A stretch of 64,000 nucleotides of DNA, from positions 40,492,501-40,556,500 of the forward strand of contig CM060840.1 of NCBI GenBank assembly GCA_030762175.1. The letters are read 5' to 3'. Within the stretch, counting starts at the first letter, position 1. Each line of letters opens with the position of its first letter. Of the stretch, positions 48,291 to 59,820 are shown in pieces. The position numbers were made by a program, and so were the translations under genes. Below the pieces are notes generated by a model that was given only the letters and a program-made list of their open reading frames with translations, did not search any database and was not told where the DNA came from. The stretch is from Metallyticus violacea. Taxonomy: Eukaryota; Arthropoda; Insecta; Mantodea; Metallyticidae.

Positions 48291-51200
48291 TTCACCTTTT
48301 CGTCGGTAGCAATTATCACTCTCCAGGGTAGTTTATTAAATGCAATTAAATCACGCAATTTTTTTATACAATCGTACAAGTATTTATGTACAAGCGATAA
48401 AAACGTTTCGTTATTGTAAATGACACCGATTTTATTTCACTGCGAAATTTTTCAAGTAATAAGCACACACTTCCAGTTTCCCGAAAAATGTAACTATATT
48501 GTGATTATTTTACACCGAGGCTTTAAAATTGGGATTTTCTGTTCAAATCTTCTTCGGACTTGATGAACCAACTTGATTTTCATTGTTCAACATAAATGAT
48601 ATGTGGGGTAGCAGTCACCTACTATGAATGAATACTTTTTTCAACACTGTGTATCAAAAACACAAAGTAAAATAAAGTATACATAATTATACAATTTTAT
48701 CAGATTAAATATATAATACACTTTTTTCTCCTAATTGGTGAATCCAGGCTTTTCCGGTCTCCACCCTTCTCCCCCTTTAAAGGAGAAGGACCATTACCGG
48801 ACCTATTACCATATACAACTTTTATTCATAAATATTTTACCTCAATTTAGTTTATCATTTTCTTATTGACCCAATATCCACATAAATGTGTTAATCAGAT
48901 GTAGGATTCATCCACATAATTAAAAGCAATATCTCTAATAATTTTCCTCCCATATCATTTTTTTAATTTGTTTATTGACCACTTAAATGTTATTATCTCT
49001 TCGCATTTTTTCAGAACTTAGAACAGTATCGTATTCTCAGGAAGAATACTCCATTTCTCCAAAAGAGTATCTTTGTCAATAATCTAACTTATTTACATTT
49101 ATAACTATGCAAATATTCTCCTTTTCTCCTCACATTTGACACAATTCTATATTGATCATTCCGCCTACACCTTTCAACTTCAAATCTTTCTCTATCGTCT
49201 TTACTACAACATTTTACATATTTTCCCCCTGCTGTAATTATATTGCTACACCGATGTAAACTTAAGGGTTTGTTTACTATTGAAAGCACCAAATGTTTCA
49301 TCCACTTTTTTCCTTTTAATTCCCTATTTTTTCATATTTCTCACACACCAATACCTTCCAAAATCTTTAATTGTATTAACTCAGGTATCCCTTCTTATAA
49401 AATTAAACATTGTCTTAATACATTTTCTTTCTCTAATCTGCTCACCTTGTTTTAATGTTATTTTTACAATTGAGTCGTATTCCGTATTCGTTGTAGCTCT
49501 GCTTGAATGACTCCCAATGGGTGAAGCTCTCCATAGACTCGAAACATTTCTGTGAATCGAATCCGCCTACTAACTGTTCCTAAGCACTGACACTCAACTT
49601 TGTAGATCGCCTCTTTATACCAAATCTAGTATTTTCATCTTTTTGGTAAATGTTTCGTTAAAAAACGGATTTTAATATATGGATTAAAGCATTGGATGTT
49701 CGTTCAAACTAAAATATTACTCTAAAAGACTGTCGGTAAAATCAAAGTTCATACGGAAAAAGATAAAGTGAGGTAAGTACTATTACGACAGTAGTATTTA
49801 AAAATGTAAGGGTGAAATATTTCGTTTCTGATAGCAGTGGCATTCAACGCGATTGGTATCTTTTGCTTTACAACTCTGTAAATGATCAGATACATATGGT
49901 GCATTAGCTAAACGCAGACTAAACTGCCGTACATAACAGCTGAGCTCAGGGACGCGGTCCGTTTTTATCGTGTCGGTACTGTGTCTCGTTATGAATGATT
50001 ATAGGTTCACAATTGCTTGGAAACTCACCACGTTGCGGTAACATGGATCCTAGTTATCTACGCCGCAGTGCCATATGGACAGCATTTTAGCATTCTGAGC
50101 GTTATTTGCAATCACCATAATTCATTTTGTTTTTGCAGCACCCTAAAGCCAACGCGCTGCACCGGTTGCAAAGTGCATCTCGTCAGAGCTAATGTTTGAA
50201 TTGCCGTTCGCTGAAATCGGCGTTGACGTTCAGCGTAGCACCGGGTGCTGATAGCTGCAAACAGCTGTTTCGTTAGCGGCAGAAAATGTAACAACAGGTA
50301 CCTTGACATGGAATTAATAGGCGGATGCGCAGAGTTGATTTGTTATTTATGGATATCCGATTTTACTACAGGCTTTACTTAATTTTAACATACAAGCATC
50401 GACCACTTGTGCGACCGTTTCGCAGGCAGTAAATGTGCCACTGGTTGGGAACATCTACATGGAGATACTATCAAAATTATCCTTCTCCCTCAGAATATAA
50501 AAAAAAAATAAAATCGCCCAATTATTTTATTACGAAAGTAGGTGCTAACTGGGATAGAGGGCAGTGAAAGTGCTGGACTTTGCTGGCATATAGGAAGGAG
50601 GAGGAGGGAGTAAGTAATTTTTTAAACAAAATGAGACAACTCAGATCGGAAGAGCCAGTTAACCTGGAAGGAAGGATGGGGAACACGAGTCACAATATTT
50701 TTGGAATTATTTGTGCATATATGTGTGTGGGAGAGTAAGTTATTCTCTTTTCTGTTTATTTTATTCATATATTACGAAATATGTTCTATCATATACATTT
50801 TACATTTATTTATTTCATTATATCTAATATATTGTTTGTGTGTTAATAGCGAAATATATGTTCGTACAGTTGCAATTTTCTAATGTAATGGTAAACCATG
50901 TAAGGTTCCAGAACCCGTGAGACCTTATGTGCTAGATTTGTAACAAATATATTTTGTAAATAAATAAATACGCTACTACTATTGCTACTACTGCTACTAC
51001 CGCTATATTTCTGTCTTCTACAAAGTGGTACACGAACTGTTGTGTCATTTGTTTTATCTACAACAACATTCACATAATTGGCACAGGCACTCTATGGATT
51101 ATATCATCCAAGCATGGAGAGCATGTTCAATATGTCACCGTTTTAGCTTGCGATGTCTTAACCTCGGTGATGACTCTTTGATACAAAGCGACAAAAACTT

Positions 51201-52629
51201 ACTGTCCATCAATGATCCACCACTTTAAAAGTGTATGTAAGTGCAGGTAACCCATTGAGCATGAAAACTCTTCCGAGTCACTGTAACATTAGTTTTGCTC
51301 ATAGCAGTACAATCTTCGTCTTCTGCGTCTTATCTGCCTCATTACAGGCTATGTGTGAGTGTCTCGAAATACTACCTAGCATAATTTCCACGAACTTAAG
51401 AAACTGTGCGTACATTTTTTTAAATCCGATAGTTTAATAGGTTAACTAAATTAAATATTAAAAAAACATTTCGTGCGGCATCCTGTGTAAAACCTAGCTT
51501 CCTGAAGGATTGTTTCAATTCTTTCAAGAGGAATGATTTTATTTCACACATGATAGTTTTATTTACTCTAAAGAATAACATATTTCAAATTCTGTTTAAA
51601 CCTGGCAAGCCGACGCGTAACTCTGTCGGCTGTGTGGGCAAATGCCGGATGCAAATTAAGAAACGGAATGGAAACGATAGAACATGCCTTCATTTGGATG
51701 TGGATCAGGAAAGTAGAACGAGCGAATGGAGTAAGGTTAAGAAACACTTGAGGGATATGGATAGACAATAGACAAATGCTCAATACAGAAAATTATTTCA
51801 CTGGGTGTAAATTGGGGCTAAAATCTGAATGGGGATTGGAGCAGTACCAAAACAGTAGAGGGACGAAACTCTAGTTCGCCAGGGGCCCTCGTGGGTTAGA
51901 CTAGGTGCATGGTGGATGAATAAGGTCATTGAATAAAATCATTTGAGAATTTTCTCCACCTATGCTGCGGAAGGAGAATCATGGGTACATATACTTGCCG
52001 AGTGCAAAGGTAAGGAAGAGTGCGGGAAAATATCTGCCACGTTCCTTTATCGGATCAAATAGAGGGAGACGGTCATGTTGGGCTCTGCTGGCAGGTATGG
52101 AAAAGGAGGAAAGAAAAGTTAAACTTCTGATGAAAGATGGGATAGCTTAGGTGTGAAAAAGCCGTTAACAGTGAAGGTGGTGGATGAAACAAATTGAATG
52201 AATCCAACAATATTAAATGAATGGTTATTTTATATTTTATTATAAAATATTAAATTTAATATGGTGTATATAATGTATTATGAAAGCACGTTGGACTGGT
52301 GCGCCCTTTGAAGTTTTTATTACAATGGTACTATTGGACTAAATACACCACCGAAATCTGTATGACTCACCCATTCGCACCCCTTTTTTAAGTAATGTAC
52401 TAGTTACTATATAATACACAGCAATTCCAAAACTTTTATTTGTTTAACTACAATTTCTAGATTCGGACATAAATAACTGCAGAAACTTTAAAATATAAGG
52501 TGGTACAGATATATTCAAATAGTTCTTGTTCTAAATGTTATGTTTATATTTTATAAGGAAATAAAACCCGTTTCGTTTAAAGGTATTCGTCTATATGAAA
52601 TATATATGAATTTATGCATAAGATTTTTA
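48291..52629. other. Long stretch without recognised genes
   Basis: 48720-49510 is T/C-rich on plus, possibly a decayed minus-strand LINE (minus frame 49089-49301 is basic and cysteine-containing), but no block could be aligned. 50010-50310 is GC-richer and has a polypyrimidine-AG acceptor-like site near 50140, with no confident exon. 51560-52150 is purine-rich and GC-richer with unassigned basic frames. A short CTA-rich tract lies at 50970-51000. Confidence 0.4.
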
Positions 52630-52880
52630 CCCTTTAATATTTGGTAGGTTTTCTCTCTTTTTAATGTATTCGTTTACTGGCTTCATTAGATTTCCTGTTA
52701 CATGCTCTGCAATTTCCCTCCATTCATGTAACAGTATTTTTAGCGTACTGATATTAATTTCATACCTTTTAACATTTAATATTATCCTGAAGATTATGCC
52801 GCATATTTTCTATAGGATTGATATCCAGCGGTTTAGAACTTTATATCGAGGCTGATCCATCTTCTTTTGTTTATAATGAA
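52630..52880 (-). pseudogene. Tc1-like transposase C-terminal relic
   Basis: On minus, KPLDINPIENMRHNLQDNIK (plus about 52775-52835) matches the conserved 'SPDLNPIENLW..LK..I' block with the third catalytic Glu intact in PIEN. In a shifted frame TLKILLHEWREIAEHVTGNL (plus about 52690-52750) then IKKRENLPNIKG match the last helices ('L...W..I......L..SM..R'). The N-terminal and central parts are not visible upstream. It is independent of the Tc1 relic at 35 kb, judging by the different sequence around PIE. Confidence 0.78.
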
Positions 52881-53282
52881 GATAATATTACAAGAAAAGT
52901 ACTTGCACTGAAGTTCATGTTGAAAATAGTTAAAAACCCAAAATCATTGATTTCAAATTATATGTTTACGGAAACAAACTTTAGCTTATTAACCACCTGA
53001 GAGTTCAATTTCTTTTAATTGTTTGAATATTGGAGGTATTGGATATTTTGTGATATTTAGATCACTGTATACAGTTACAAAGCTATACGAGAATTATTAT
53101 TGAATTGAAAATGTGTTTTTAATTCAAAGCTTAAAATTTCGCAGCCTCCTTTCGATTTTAAAGCAAGGTTTATACATCCAATATAAATACGCCTTTACAC
53201 GTTCATTACTTCTAAAATTTTATCACAAACCTTATATTTTACCGATATTTCACTTTTCTACTTCTTCCTGATAGTTTCAGTC
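52881..53282. other. No recognised feature
   Basis: AT-rich spacer. Confidence 0.5.
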
Positions 53283-53556
53283 GGTCCTGATGGTCTAATG
53301 TAACCATAATTGCCTCGTAGACCTAAGATCGAGGGTTCAATTCCGGCCACGGTCGATAGATTTTTTCGGCGTAAAAATCTTAAGCATGGCTTCCTTCGGA
53401 AGGAAAGTAAAGCCGTGGGTCCCGTGTCGCACGAAAAACAACCTCAAGCCTGAAAGAAGAGGCACCTGAGCAAAAGTTATCGGTTGTTTCACGCCCTGAA
53501 TTGAATGGGGCGCTGATGACCTGAGATGTTAAGAACGTCCGTGAATAAATCAAATC
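53283..53556 (+). mobile_element. tRNA-derived SINE (SINE-B), nearly full length
   Basis: The tRNA-like head has an A-box-like tgatggtctaatg (53288-53300) and a good B box ggttcaattcc (53334-53344). The body contains gcatggcttccttcggaagg and agccgtgggtcccgtg, which recall the widely distributed 'gcatggctt...aagccgt.ggtccc' arthropod SINE body. Then cctcaagcctgaaagaag, ttcacgccctgaattgaatgg, and ctgatgacctgagatgtt follow. It ends in an A-rich aataaatcaaatcaa tail. The 3' two thirds are shared with the truncated copy at 23.4 kb. No target duplication was clear. Confidence 0.82.
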
Positions 53557-54981
53557 AACAACTGCTAGTCTCAACCAAACAAATTTTATAATTTTGATAT
53601 TTTTCATTTATTACATACAATTTGCCTTCGCAAAGTGGGAAGTTACATACCTTTCCGGAAGCAAGAGAGTGGATTATACATAAGTTGCCATTGTGGCATA
53701 ATTGAATTGTTCATCTTTAAATTGACTCGTATCTAAATATGCATCTACTTCTTAAGTTAGGCAATGTTGAAGTAAATATAACCAAAAATATCATGTTAAT
53801 GTTTAAGAACGACATATCCTATGTATATAGTCGGCATTTAGGTATTCATTAATTAAGATCCGAGAAACCGGTTTGGTTCTACTTGGGATTTCGCTTTGGC
53901 AGCAATGAAGTGTCGTGTTATCTCTATAACCAATCTGTTTGTAGTTATAACTTAGTTTAACAAGCTTGATAATTACATAGGACCTGAATAATAATTTTTC
54001 TCCAATCGGATTTAATCCTTCGAGTATGTTAAGAGCAAGTCTTTTCACAAGTAACTGATTAATGACTAGCGTTGGCATTGGAACAAATTTATGAGATTTT
54101 TTACGTTTCCTACATTATCATTATATCACTTCTGTTCTATTGCAGCTTCCGAATGCCTATAATTGGCCTTAGACCCGCCCGCTTAAAGAACTATTCAATC
54201 TGTCTTAGGCTCTTGGAGAAGACATACAATTTAAAATTTAATTACCTTTAATGATTTGATTTAAATATTGATTGTATACTCGTTTACGGGCTTACTTATG
54301 AGACAGGCGTGGTTACGTAACTTTGCGGAATCCTCCACTAGAAAGAGAAGTCTAAGTTCATTATCTCGGGGAGACTGTCAAGGTTAATTTAGCTGACTTG
54401 CTAAAGCGTGCAGGCCAAGCGAGTTGTTTGCCTCTGGTAAAATATATTGAATTCGTGTTCTTCACGACTTTTTCTTATTTCGTGAGCTCTATCTACTGTG
54501 ATCTACAATCTTAAAACTACGACAGAAAGATTTTTTCTTTTTCTTGTGTTGTAAATGAAATTGAGCCCTCCCGTTTCCTAAAGCAACCGATTTTCAGAAA
54601 GAACTGTAAATCGGCGAAGTTTTGAGCGAAATAAGTTAAACAAATTTAAAGCTCTCCATTATATTGTTTAAATCGGGGAAACTGATATTATTATTGCAAG
54701 CCATTGAACGTGTTGAATAGCTTAAGAGTTCAGAAAAGTTTTTAATCTTAAGGAACAAACATTGTCTTGTTTACTAGAGCAAAAATGTAAGCAGGCTGAA
54801 TTGTTAGTAGACGTTGAAGAACACAACGCTGACGCATATTCCTATTGCAAATTTCACGATTTTATTTACATACATACTTGTCCCTGATGGTATAATGAAA
54901 GCTTTTACTTAGGCATAAACTCTATTGTTTAAGAATGACAAATCAAAGTTCATCTGAAACATAAACATTCCTATAAAGCTT
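53557..54981. other. No recognised feature
   Basis: AT-rich. A 91-codon minus frame (53803-54078) has no domain. Confidence 0.45.
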
Positions 54982-55075
54982 AAATAGTGTTTAAAGCCCA
55001 TTTTAACTCTTGTGGCATCGCAGGTGCTGAACACGCGATAATTACTGCCACAGTACCTCGTTAAATACCGGCAGG
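54982..55075 (-). mobile_element. Decayed SINE-A 3' fragment
   Basis: aatagtgtttaaagccca then ttgtggcatcgcaggtgctgaa match the reverse complement of the SINE-A 3' tip (aatagtgtttaacgccc, then tgaggcaccacaggcggtg). A possible more internal block with a deletion follows to about 55075. Confidence 0.6.
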
Positions 55076-55489
55076 TCAAAGAAAGGCCCAACAATAACAA
55101 TTCGCAGCTGTAGGTAAGCTGCTATTGACATTACTTCATGTGAAGTTTTGTCTTAGATTGGCTGAAGCTAAAGTATTATTGGTGCGATTAGGCAGAGTGT
55201 CTCTATCGCTAGATAAGTAAACATTTTATGTTGTTAATGAGAAAAATGTGGCGACTTTACACGAAATGATAAATAAGGAATGAATACTTTGACGGGGAAA
55301 GAAATGTTTCATGCATAAGTTTAGAGTACCTCGCCGGCTTGGGGTTTAAATAAGTTCTATTTGTACAGTATTCAATTTGCTATGTTGCTCCTTTTCTAGA
55401 CATAAAAATTGACAATAATATAATATCCAAAAAACCAATTATTGCATAAGCTCAAATATTCATGTCGGATGTATATACCGCGCAATTGC

Positions 55490-56215
55490 TCGCAAAACAT
55501 GGCCGCTGCCCTGTCAGAAGATCAACGAAGCGTTTATTCGTATATTTATTTATTTTGTAATCAGAGTGACATTTACGCAAACCTACAGTAGAATAATCAC
55601 ACCGGAAACGGTTATTTCAGTCAGTGATTTTTTTTTGTATGTGTGTGTTTAACGCCCGTTTGTACTACTGAGACATCACAGGCAGTGGACATTGATGATA
55701 CATGAAATGAAATTATGAATTAGAAAAGGATTTCTATTTTTTAAGGGAGGGTACCTGCAGCATTTTCAAGTTATGAGGACTGAGGAAAACCTGGAAAAAA
55801 CCTCATTCAAGGAGGACGGTCCTGGCGGGATTCGAACCCCAGACCTCCCGCTCATGAGTCCGCGCCTTAACGACCTCGGCCACCCGTGGCAATAAGTCAG
55901 TGATGAACACCGGAGTGTTACAACTGACAGATTGAAACATCAAATCCAGCAGAGATTCCACATCCACAGGGGGGTCACTGTTGATGAAATTGCCATAGAA
56001 TTTAACATAGGTCACGGCTATGCTTACACGGTGAACTAGAATATGCGAAATTCTGTATCTCATGGGTCACAAGGCACCTGTCTAATGATCTGTGAATGGT
56101 AAGGTAATATGTCGTTAATGTTGGTGAATGAGAGGTATTTATTCGTCGAATTGTGACAGGAGACACATCCGAGTGCACCATCATGATTCAGTGAGTGAGG
56201 GACAATGGATGCGGG
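55490..56215 (+). pseudogene. Mariner transposase relic interrupted by SINE-A
   Basis: Before the SINE, MAAALSEDQRSVYSYI (55500s) and, in another frame, ITPETVISVSDE lead up to the insertion point. After the SINE (55905 on), EHRSVTTDRLKHQI joins directly and then VTVDEIAIEFNIGHGYAYT (55974-56030), the second helix-turn-helix ('ITVDEIA.EL.ISHGSA'). Next come SVSHGSQGTCLMICEW ('ARWVPR.LT...K') and FIRRIVTGD (about 56135-56165), which is the first catalytic Asp region. The frame then shifts into VHHHDSVSEGQWMR ('W.HH.DPE.K.QS..W'). Stops and frameshifts show it was already dead or has since decayed. A possible C-terminus lies at about 56850-56990 (FSEDKNSVKAVEEC), beyond the second SINE. Confidence 0.85.
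55619..55904 (-). mobile_element. SINE-A inserted into the mariner relic, with 10-bp target duplication
   Basis: The 10-bp word agtcagtgat flanks the element (55619-55628 and 55895-55904). On the minus strand the tRNA head has a clear A box (reverse complement of cgacctcggcca, plus 55871-55882) and B box (plus 55828-55838). The body runs down to the 3' tip tgtttaacgcccg and a short A tail (plus poly-T around 55629-55636). A minus-strand open frame across its head (55803-56063) is incidental. The target lies within the mariner coding sequence, so this SINE is younger than that mariner copy. Confidence 0.93.
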
Positions 56216-56294
56216 TTATTGCAAGTTTACTTATTTGAACCTTTGAGATAACAGTTTCAGCGTCAGGAATTTGAAAAGGACAATGTAATGGATA

Positions 56295-56572
56295 CTTTTT
56301 TTTTGAATGGTGTTTAACGCTCGTTTTCACTACGAGGCACCACAGGCGGTGAACACTGGTGATACATGAGATGAAATGATATGTTGAGAAAGGATTTTGA
56401 AGGAAGGAAACGTTCCAGGCCTAAGTTAGGGTACCTCCCCGGCATTTGCCAGTTATGAAGACTGAGGAAAATCTGGAAAAAACTTCAGTCAGGGAGGACG
56501 GCCCTGGCGGGATTCGAACCCTTAAACTCCCGCTTACGAGTCCGCGCCTTAACGACCTCAGCCACATGTGGC
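56295..56572 (-). mobile_element. Second nearby SINE-A copy
   Basis: Same family and orientation as the copy 400 bp upstream. Poly-T at 56295-56304 (the tail on minus), then aatggtgtttaacgctcg, the body, a B box (plus 56510-56520) and an A-box region ending near 56572. No clear target duplication could be matched (left gtaatggatac, right gtcgtttctac). It may also lie within the same mariner remnant. Confidence 0.92.
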
Positions 56573-57007
56573 GTCGTTTCTACAGCCGCTAAAACATTAG
56601 AAAGATGTTTAGGTAAATGTAGCGAATCGTGAAGCAGTCACTCAAAACATGCCGAATAACAAGGGAAATAACAGAATGCGGAGAAAAATTGCTAGATGCC
56701 ACTTTATAAATAAGTGACGATCGTTAAATGACCTATGCGTAAACGAGCCAGCACTGTTACTTCCTGACGAATGATGCGAGACATATTCCGGTTAAAAGGG
56801 AATGGCTTGAGATCCCGAAGAGCATATCATTCTTCATATCAGCAGGAGAACTTTCCAGCATAAGACATTTGCCCTTCAGTGAGGACAAGAACTCTGTAAA
56901 AGCTGTCGAAGAATGTTGACAAACAGAAAAAGATGTGAACCAAAGATGGAGTTGAACCGCAATGTGCTGCCAAGGAGATAATATGTGGATATCTGCTATG
57001 TAGTATT
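56573..57007 (+). other. Possible 3' part of the interrupted mariner
   Basis: Near 56865-56915 a plus frame reads FSEDKNSVKAVEEC, similar to the mariner C-terminus ('FS.DEEVK.AVEE.L'). The middle of the transposase between the two SINEs cannot be followed. If right, the mariner remnant spans roughly 55.49-57.0 kb. Without the two SINEs that is about 0.98 kb, close to a mariner coding length. Confidence 0.4.
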
Positions 57008-57652
57008 TACCGAGGATGCCAAAAATGTATTCATACTTTCACAGTAGATATCTATTTAATATATTTCAAGTTGAACTGAAAAACAACAGTAATGTGTAGT
57101 TGATTTTCTTTAAACAGAAGTGACTCACATACATTATGATAGCGTTGCTACCTGACAGGTAAAAATGAACAAATTAAGCCAAGATTATTGTAAATCAACA
57201 ACGAACAGATGAATCCAAGAGTATCGTAAAATGTTCTGGAAAACAGATGCGACTCATGTCATGTTATGCTAGCGTTGCTACAACAAAATGGAAAACCGAG
57301 AATGTTGTTGAAGTTCAAAGGCAATGGAGAGGTGTGTACAGAACAGAACCGCCAACGCAAGTAACAATTGCACGCGTTCGAGAAAAATTTGGGACTCGTG
57401 GTAACGCATACTGTAGAAAACCAGTTACACTGGCAGCACTTCGGGAAGAAATTGAAACGGCATGTGCTTTCACGCTTTCGCTTTCAGTTCAACGTACTCA
57501 GAAGTGTATTGACGGCGTTGGTGGGCATTTTGAGCAACTGTTGTAACTGTTGTAACTGCTCATCGTTTTCTGTTTGTATGAATTCAGTTTTGTTATGTTA
57601 AACAGTTTTTTCTTTCCTTGAAGTGTGTGTAGCTTTTTTGGGACCCTCTGTA
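57008..57652 (+). mobile_element. Internally deleted DDE transposon, ends intact
   Basis: The element is bounded by TA dinucleotides (57008-57009 and 57651-57652). The ends are matched inverted repeats: ccgaggatgccaaaaatg at the left, and at the right the reverse complement cagagggtcccaaaaaagc. The single frame 57247-57546 joins a transposase N-terminus (WKTENVVEVQRQWRGVY then TIARVREKFGTRG, the DUF4817-like helix-turn-helix of insect transposases) directly to its C-terminus (RKPVTLAALREEIETACA then QRTQKCIDGVGGHFEQLL). The whole catalytic core is missing. The C-terminus and 3' non-coding end match the other copy at 63.6 kb. A 40-bp segment (...tagcgttgctac) is duplicated inside at about 57116-57152 and 57242-57282. 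It is non-autonomous and MITE-like, with the N-C fusion frame still open. Confidence 0.88.
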
Positions 57653-58030
57653 TATTGTATAAAAGTTCAAGCGCTCTAAGTAAAGCAATTAACTCAATTT
57701 TATGACAATTTCAAGAGAAGGACTCGCGATAAGGACCAAATAAGAGTAAAAAAACAAGCATCACATATCAAACACTTACGCATAGAAGAGCCTACACTTT
57801 ATATTAAATTTTAAGGCAAAAAGAAATCGAAATAATTGACCTGCATGTAGCGCATGAATTTCTTAGTTATTAACTGTTGCTAAAAATCTAACAAAGCTTT
57901 GGGAAACTAGAAATAATTATAACAACACTCAGGGGACCTCAAAGCAGTAAGATTTTAAGAAATAATTTCCTCGTCCCCTAAAGTTTGAAATACATAGGAA
58001 AGGATTCTTTGTTGCTGATTATTTTATCTG
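57653..58030. other. No recognised feature
   Basis: AT-rich spacer. Confidence 0.5.
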
Positions 58031-58133
58031 TCCTTCCTTCCTTCCTTCCTTCCTTCCGTCCGTCCGTCCTTCCTTCCTTCCTTCCTTCCTCCCTCCCTCC
58101 CTCTCTTCCTTCCTTCCTTCCTTCCTTCCTTCT
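58031..58133. repeat. (CTTC)n microsatellite with CGTC and CCTC variants
   Basis: About 100 bp of TTCC units, with internal GTCC (58056-58068) and CCTC (58088-58104) variants. Confidence 0.97.
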
Positions 58134-59587
58134 CTGTTTAAAGGAAACAATGTTTTAGATAAAGAAGATCTATAGTACTACATTTTTTATCTTTCCAAAA
58201 TTATATGAATACAGTGATTTATGATTGACTCAAACTATCTACAACAATAACATTTCGAAACCTTTGCCACATGGGCCTCTGTTTTCATTATTCTCTCTAT
58301 TTTAGGCTCTATTCGGCATTCAGATTGCGAGTGCTTAAATGTAAATGTAAAACGACATAACAGAAAAGGAAGGAACGGTTATTTGAAAATATTGTCACAA
58401 TAAAAGCCACAGTTACAAGGCACACAATTACCACGGTATTCAGAAACAATCACAGTAAGTTCTGACTGAAAGCTGGGAATTAAAAATTGATTGCAGCGCC
58501 CGGAACATATTGGAGACATCCATTATTCCGAATGGTAAAATTTTTAAACTGATTTTAATATGTAAGTTGAAACAAATGGAAATGCGGCCGTTCTAAACCC
58601 CAGGGATGCGCTATTCCCGTTAGCGGCTGCTCCAGCGATATTTTATTACGCTGCTTGGCTAACTATAGACTGCAGCGGACATGCAATATCTGCATGACGT
58701 AACGAATTTAAAGCATAAAAACCGTTACTCTATTACAGAATCCATTAGCAATGAGAGGTAAATGAAAATCCATCTCTTGGAATTCTCTCGCTGCCTGAAA
58801 ATAACGTACTATTTGAAAATGAGTTTAAACACAACACATGTTTAGTGCAGAACGTAGCACGCACATTCATATCAACAAATCCCACAGAAACGCTTACAAA
58901 GCACGGGGTACGAACTTGTCCAAGGTAGAGCCTCTTTAAATGTGGAATAAAATGACTTACTAAGTAAAAAAAATATATGCTTTAATGAATTTACTTGATA
59001 AACCCTGTTTTATACAATTAAACAAAATTAAATTTACCTCGTATAACAACAGATTAAGATCCATTGTCAAAATAAAATAAAATAAAATAAAAAGTTACTG
59101 TGTTGAGTCCTTTAGCAATATCTGTTAGCATAAACTTTATGTTTATTCCAATATGCTTTAATATAATATAATGTACCAGTGTGAATTATTTTTGAACACC
59201 GTCTGCAGCTGTGCGCAGCGCGCGCCGGGCCACGGCAATGTCAGTCGCCTGTCATATTTGCTGCGCTAATGGCTGCACGTGGACAGCCAGTTGTACTTTG
59301 CTGTTATGAGAGCGGGCATTCTTTTTGTTTTTGTGCAAGTAACTCAATTGCGGTTTAGAGATTAGTATAACTAAAGTATTTGTGTTATTATGTAATATTA
59401 GAGAATATTGGTGTGCCATTGTTATTAATTAGATATGTGAAAAAGTATTAAATCGATACCACTAGAACAGAGAGACAAATTAAAGCTAATTTAGAGAAAC
59501 GTAAAGAGAATATCAAAACAGAATTAACAGAAATGTGTGACTGCAAATTGACATTATTTCGCACAACTCTCATAATAGTGGGATATT
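58134..59587. other. No recognised gene; CpG-rich patch 59205-59290
   Basis: A short GC- and CpG-rich patch (cagctgtgcgcagcgcgc then cgggccacgg) is followed by an initiator-like tcagtc. It could be a LINE 5' end or a promoter, but no coding region follows. Confidence 0.4.
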
Positions 59588-59820
59588 GGGCGATAGTGTA
59601 GGAGTAATGTGCTTGCCTCTCACACAGAGAGCCAGGATTCCAATCCGGTTGGTTCAAGCTGCCTGGTTGACGTTTTTATTTAGTCCTTAGGATTAATATC
59701 AGGTAGGTTTAACGCTTTAGGTTTCTGAGCTCATTTGCACTGTAGCTTATTTTTAGTCACATCATCCGATACGACCGCAAAGGTTAAAAAGTGTCAAACT
59801 TACAAATAAATAAAAAAAGT
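59588..59820 (+). mobile_element. tRNA-Glu-like SINE (SINE-E)
   Basis: The head has A box tagtgtaggag (59594-59604), an anticodon-loop-like ctctcac (Glu-CUC type) and a B-box-like ggattccaatcc (59635-59646), all in tRNA spacing. The body runs through ggtttctgagctcatttgc and cgaccgcaaaggttaaaaag. It ends in an A-rich tail, aaataaataaaaaaag (59805-59820). It is the only member of this family in the window, and no target duplication was recognised. Confidence 0.72.

Noticed and set aside
48720..49510. Minus-strand LINE copy in the T/C-rich stretch
   Set aside because: The composition fits, but none of the three minus frames gave a block I could align to RT, RNase H or a zinc knuckle.
50010..50310. 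Host exon with acceptor site near 50140
   Set aside because: The polypyrimidine-AG is plausible, but the following frame is about 20 codons before a stop and resembles nothing I know.
55803..56063. 86-codon minus-strand frame across a SINE and mariner junction
   Set aside because: It runs from mariner antisense into the SINE tRNA head, an accidental chimera.
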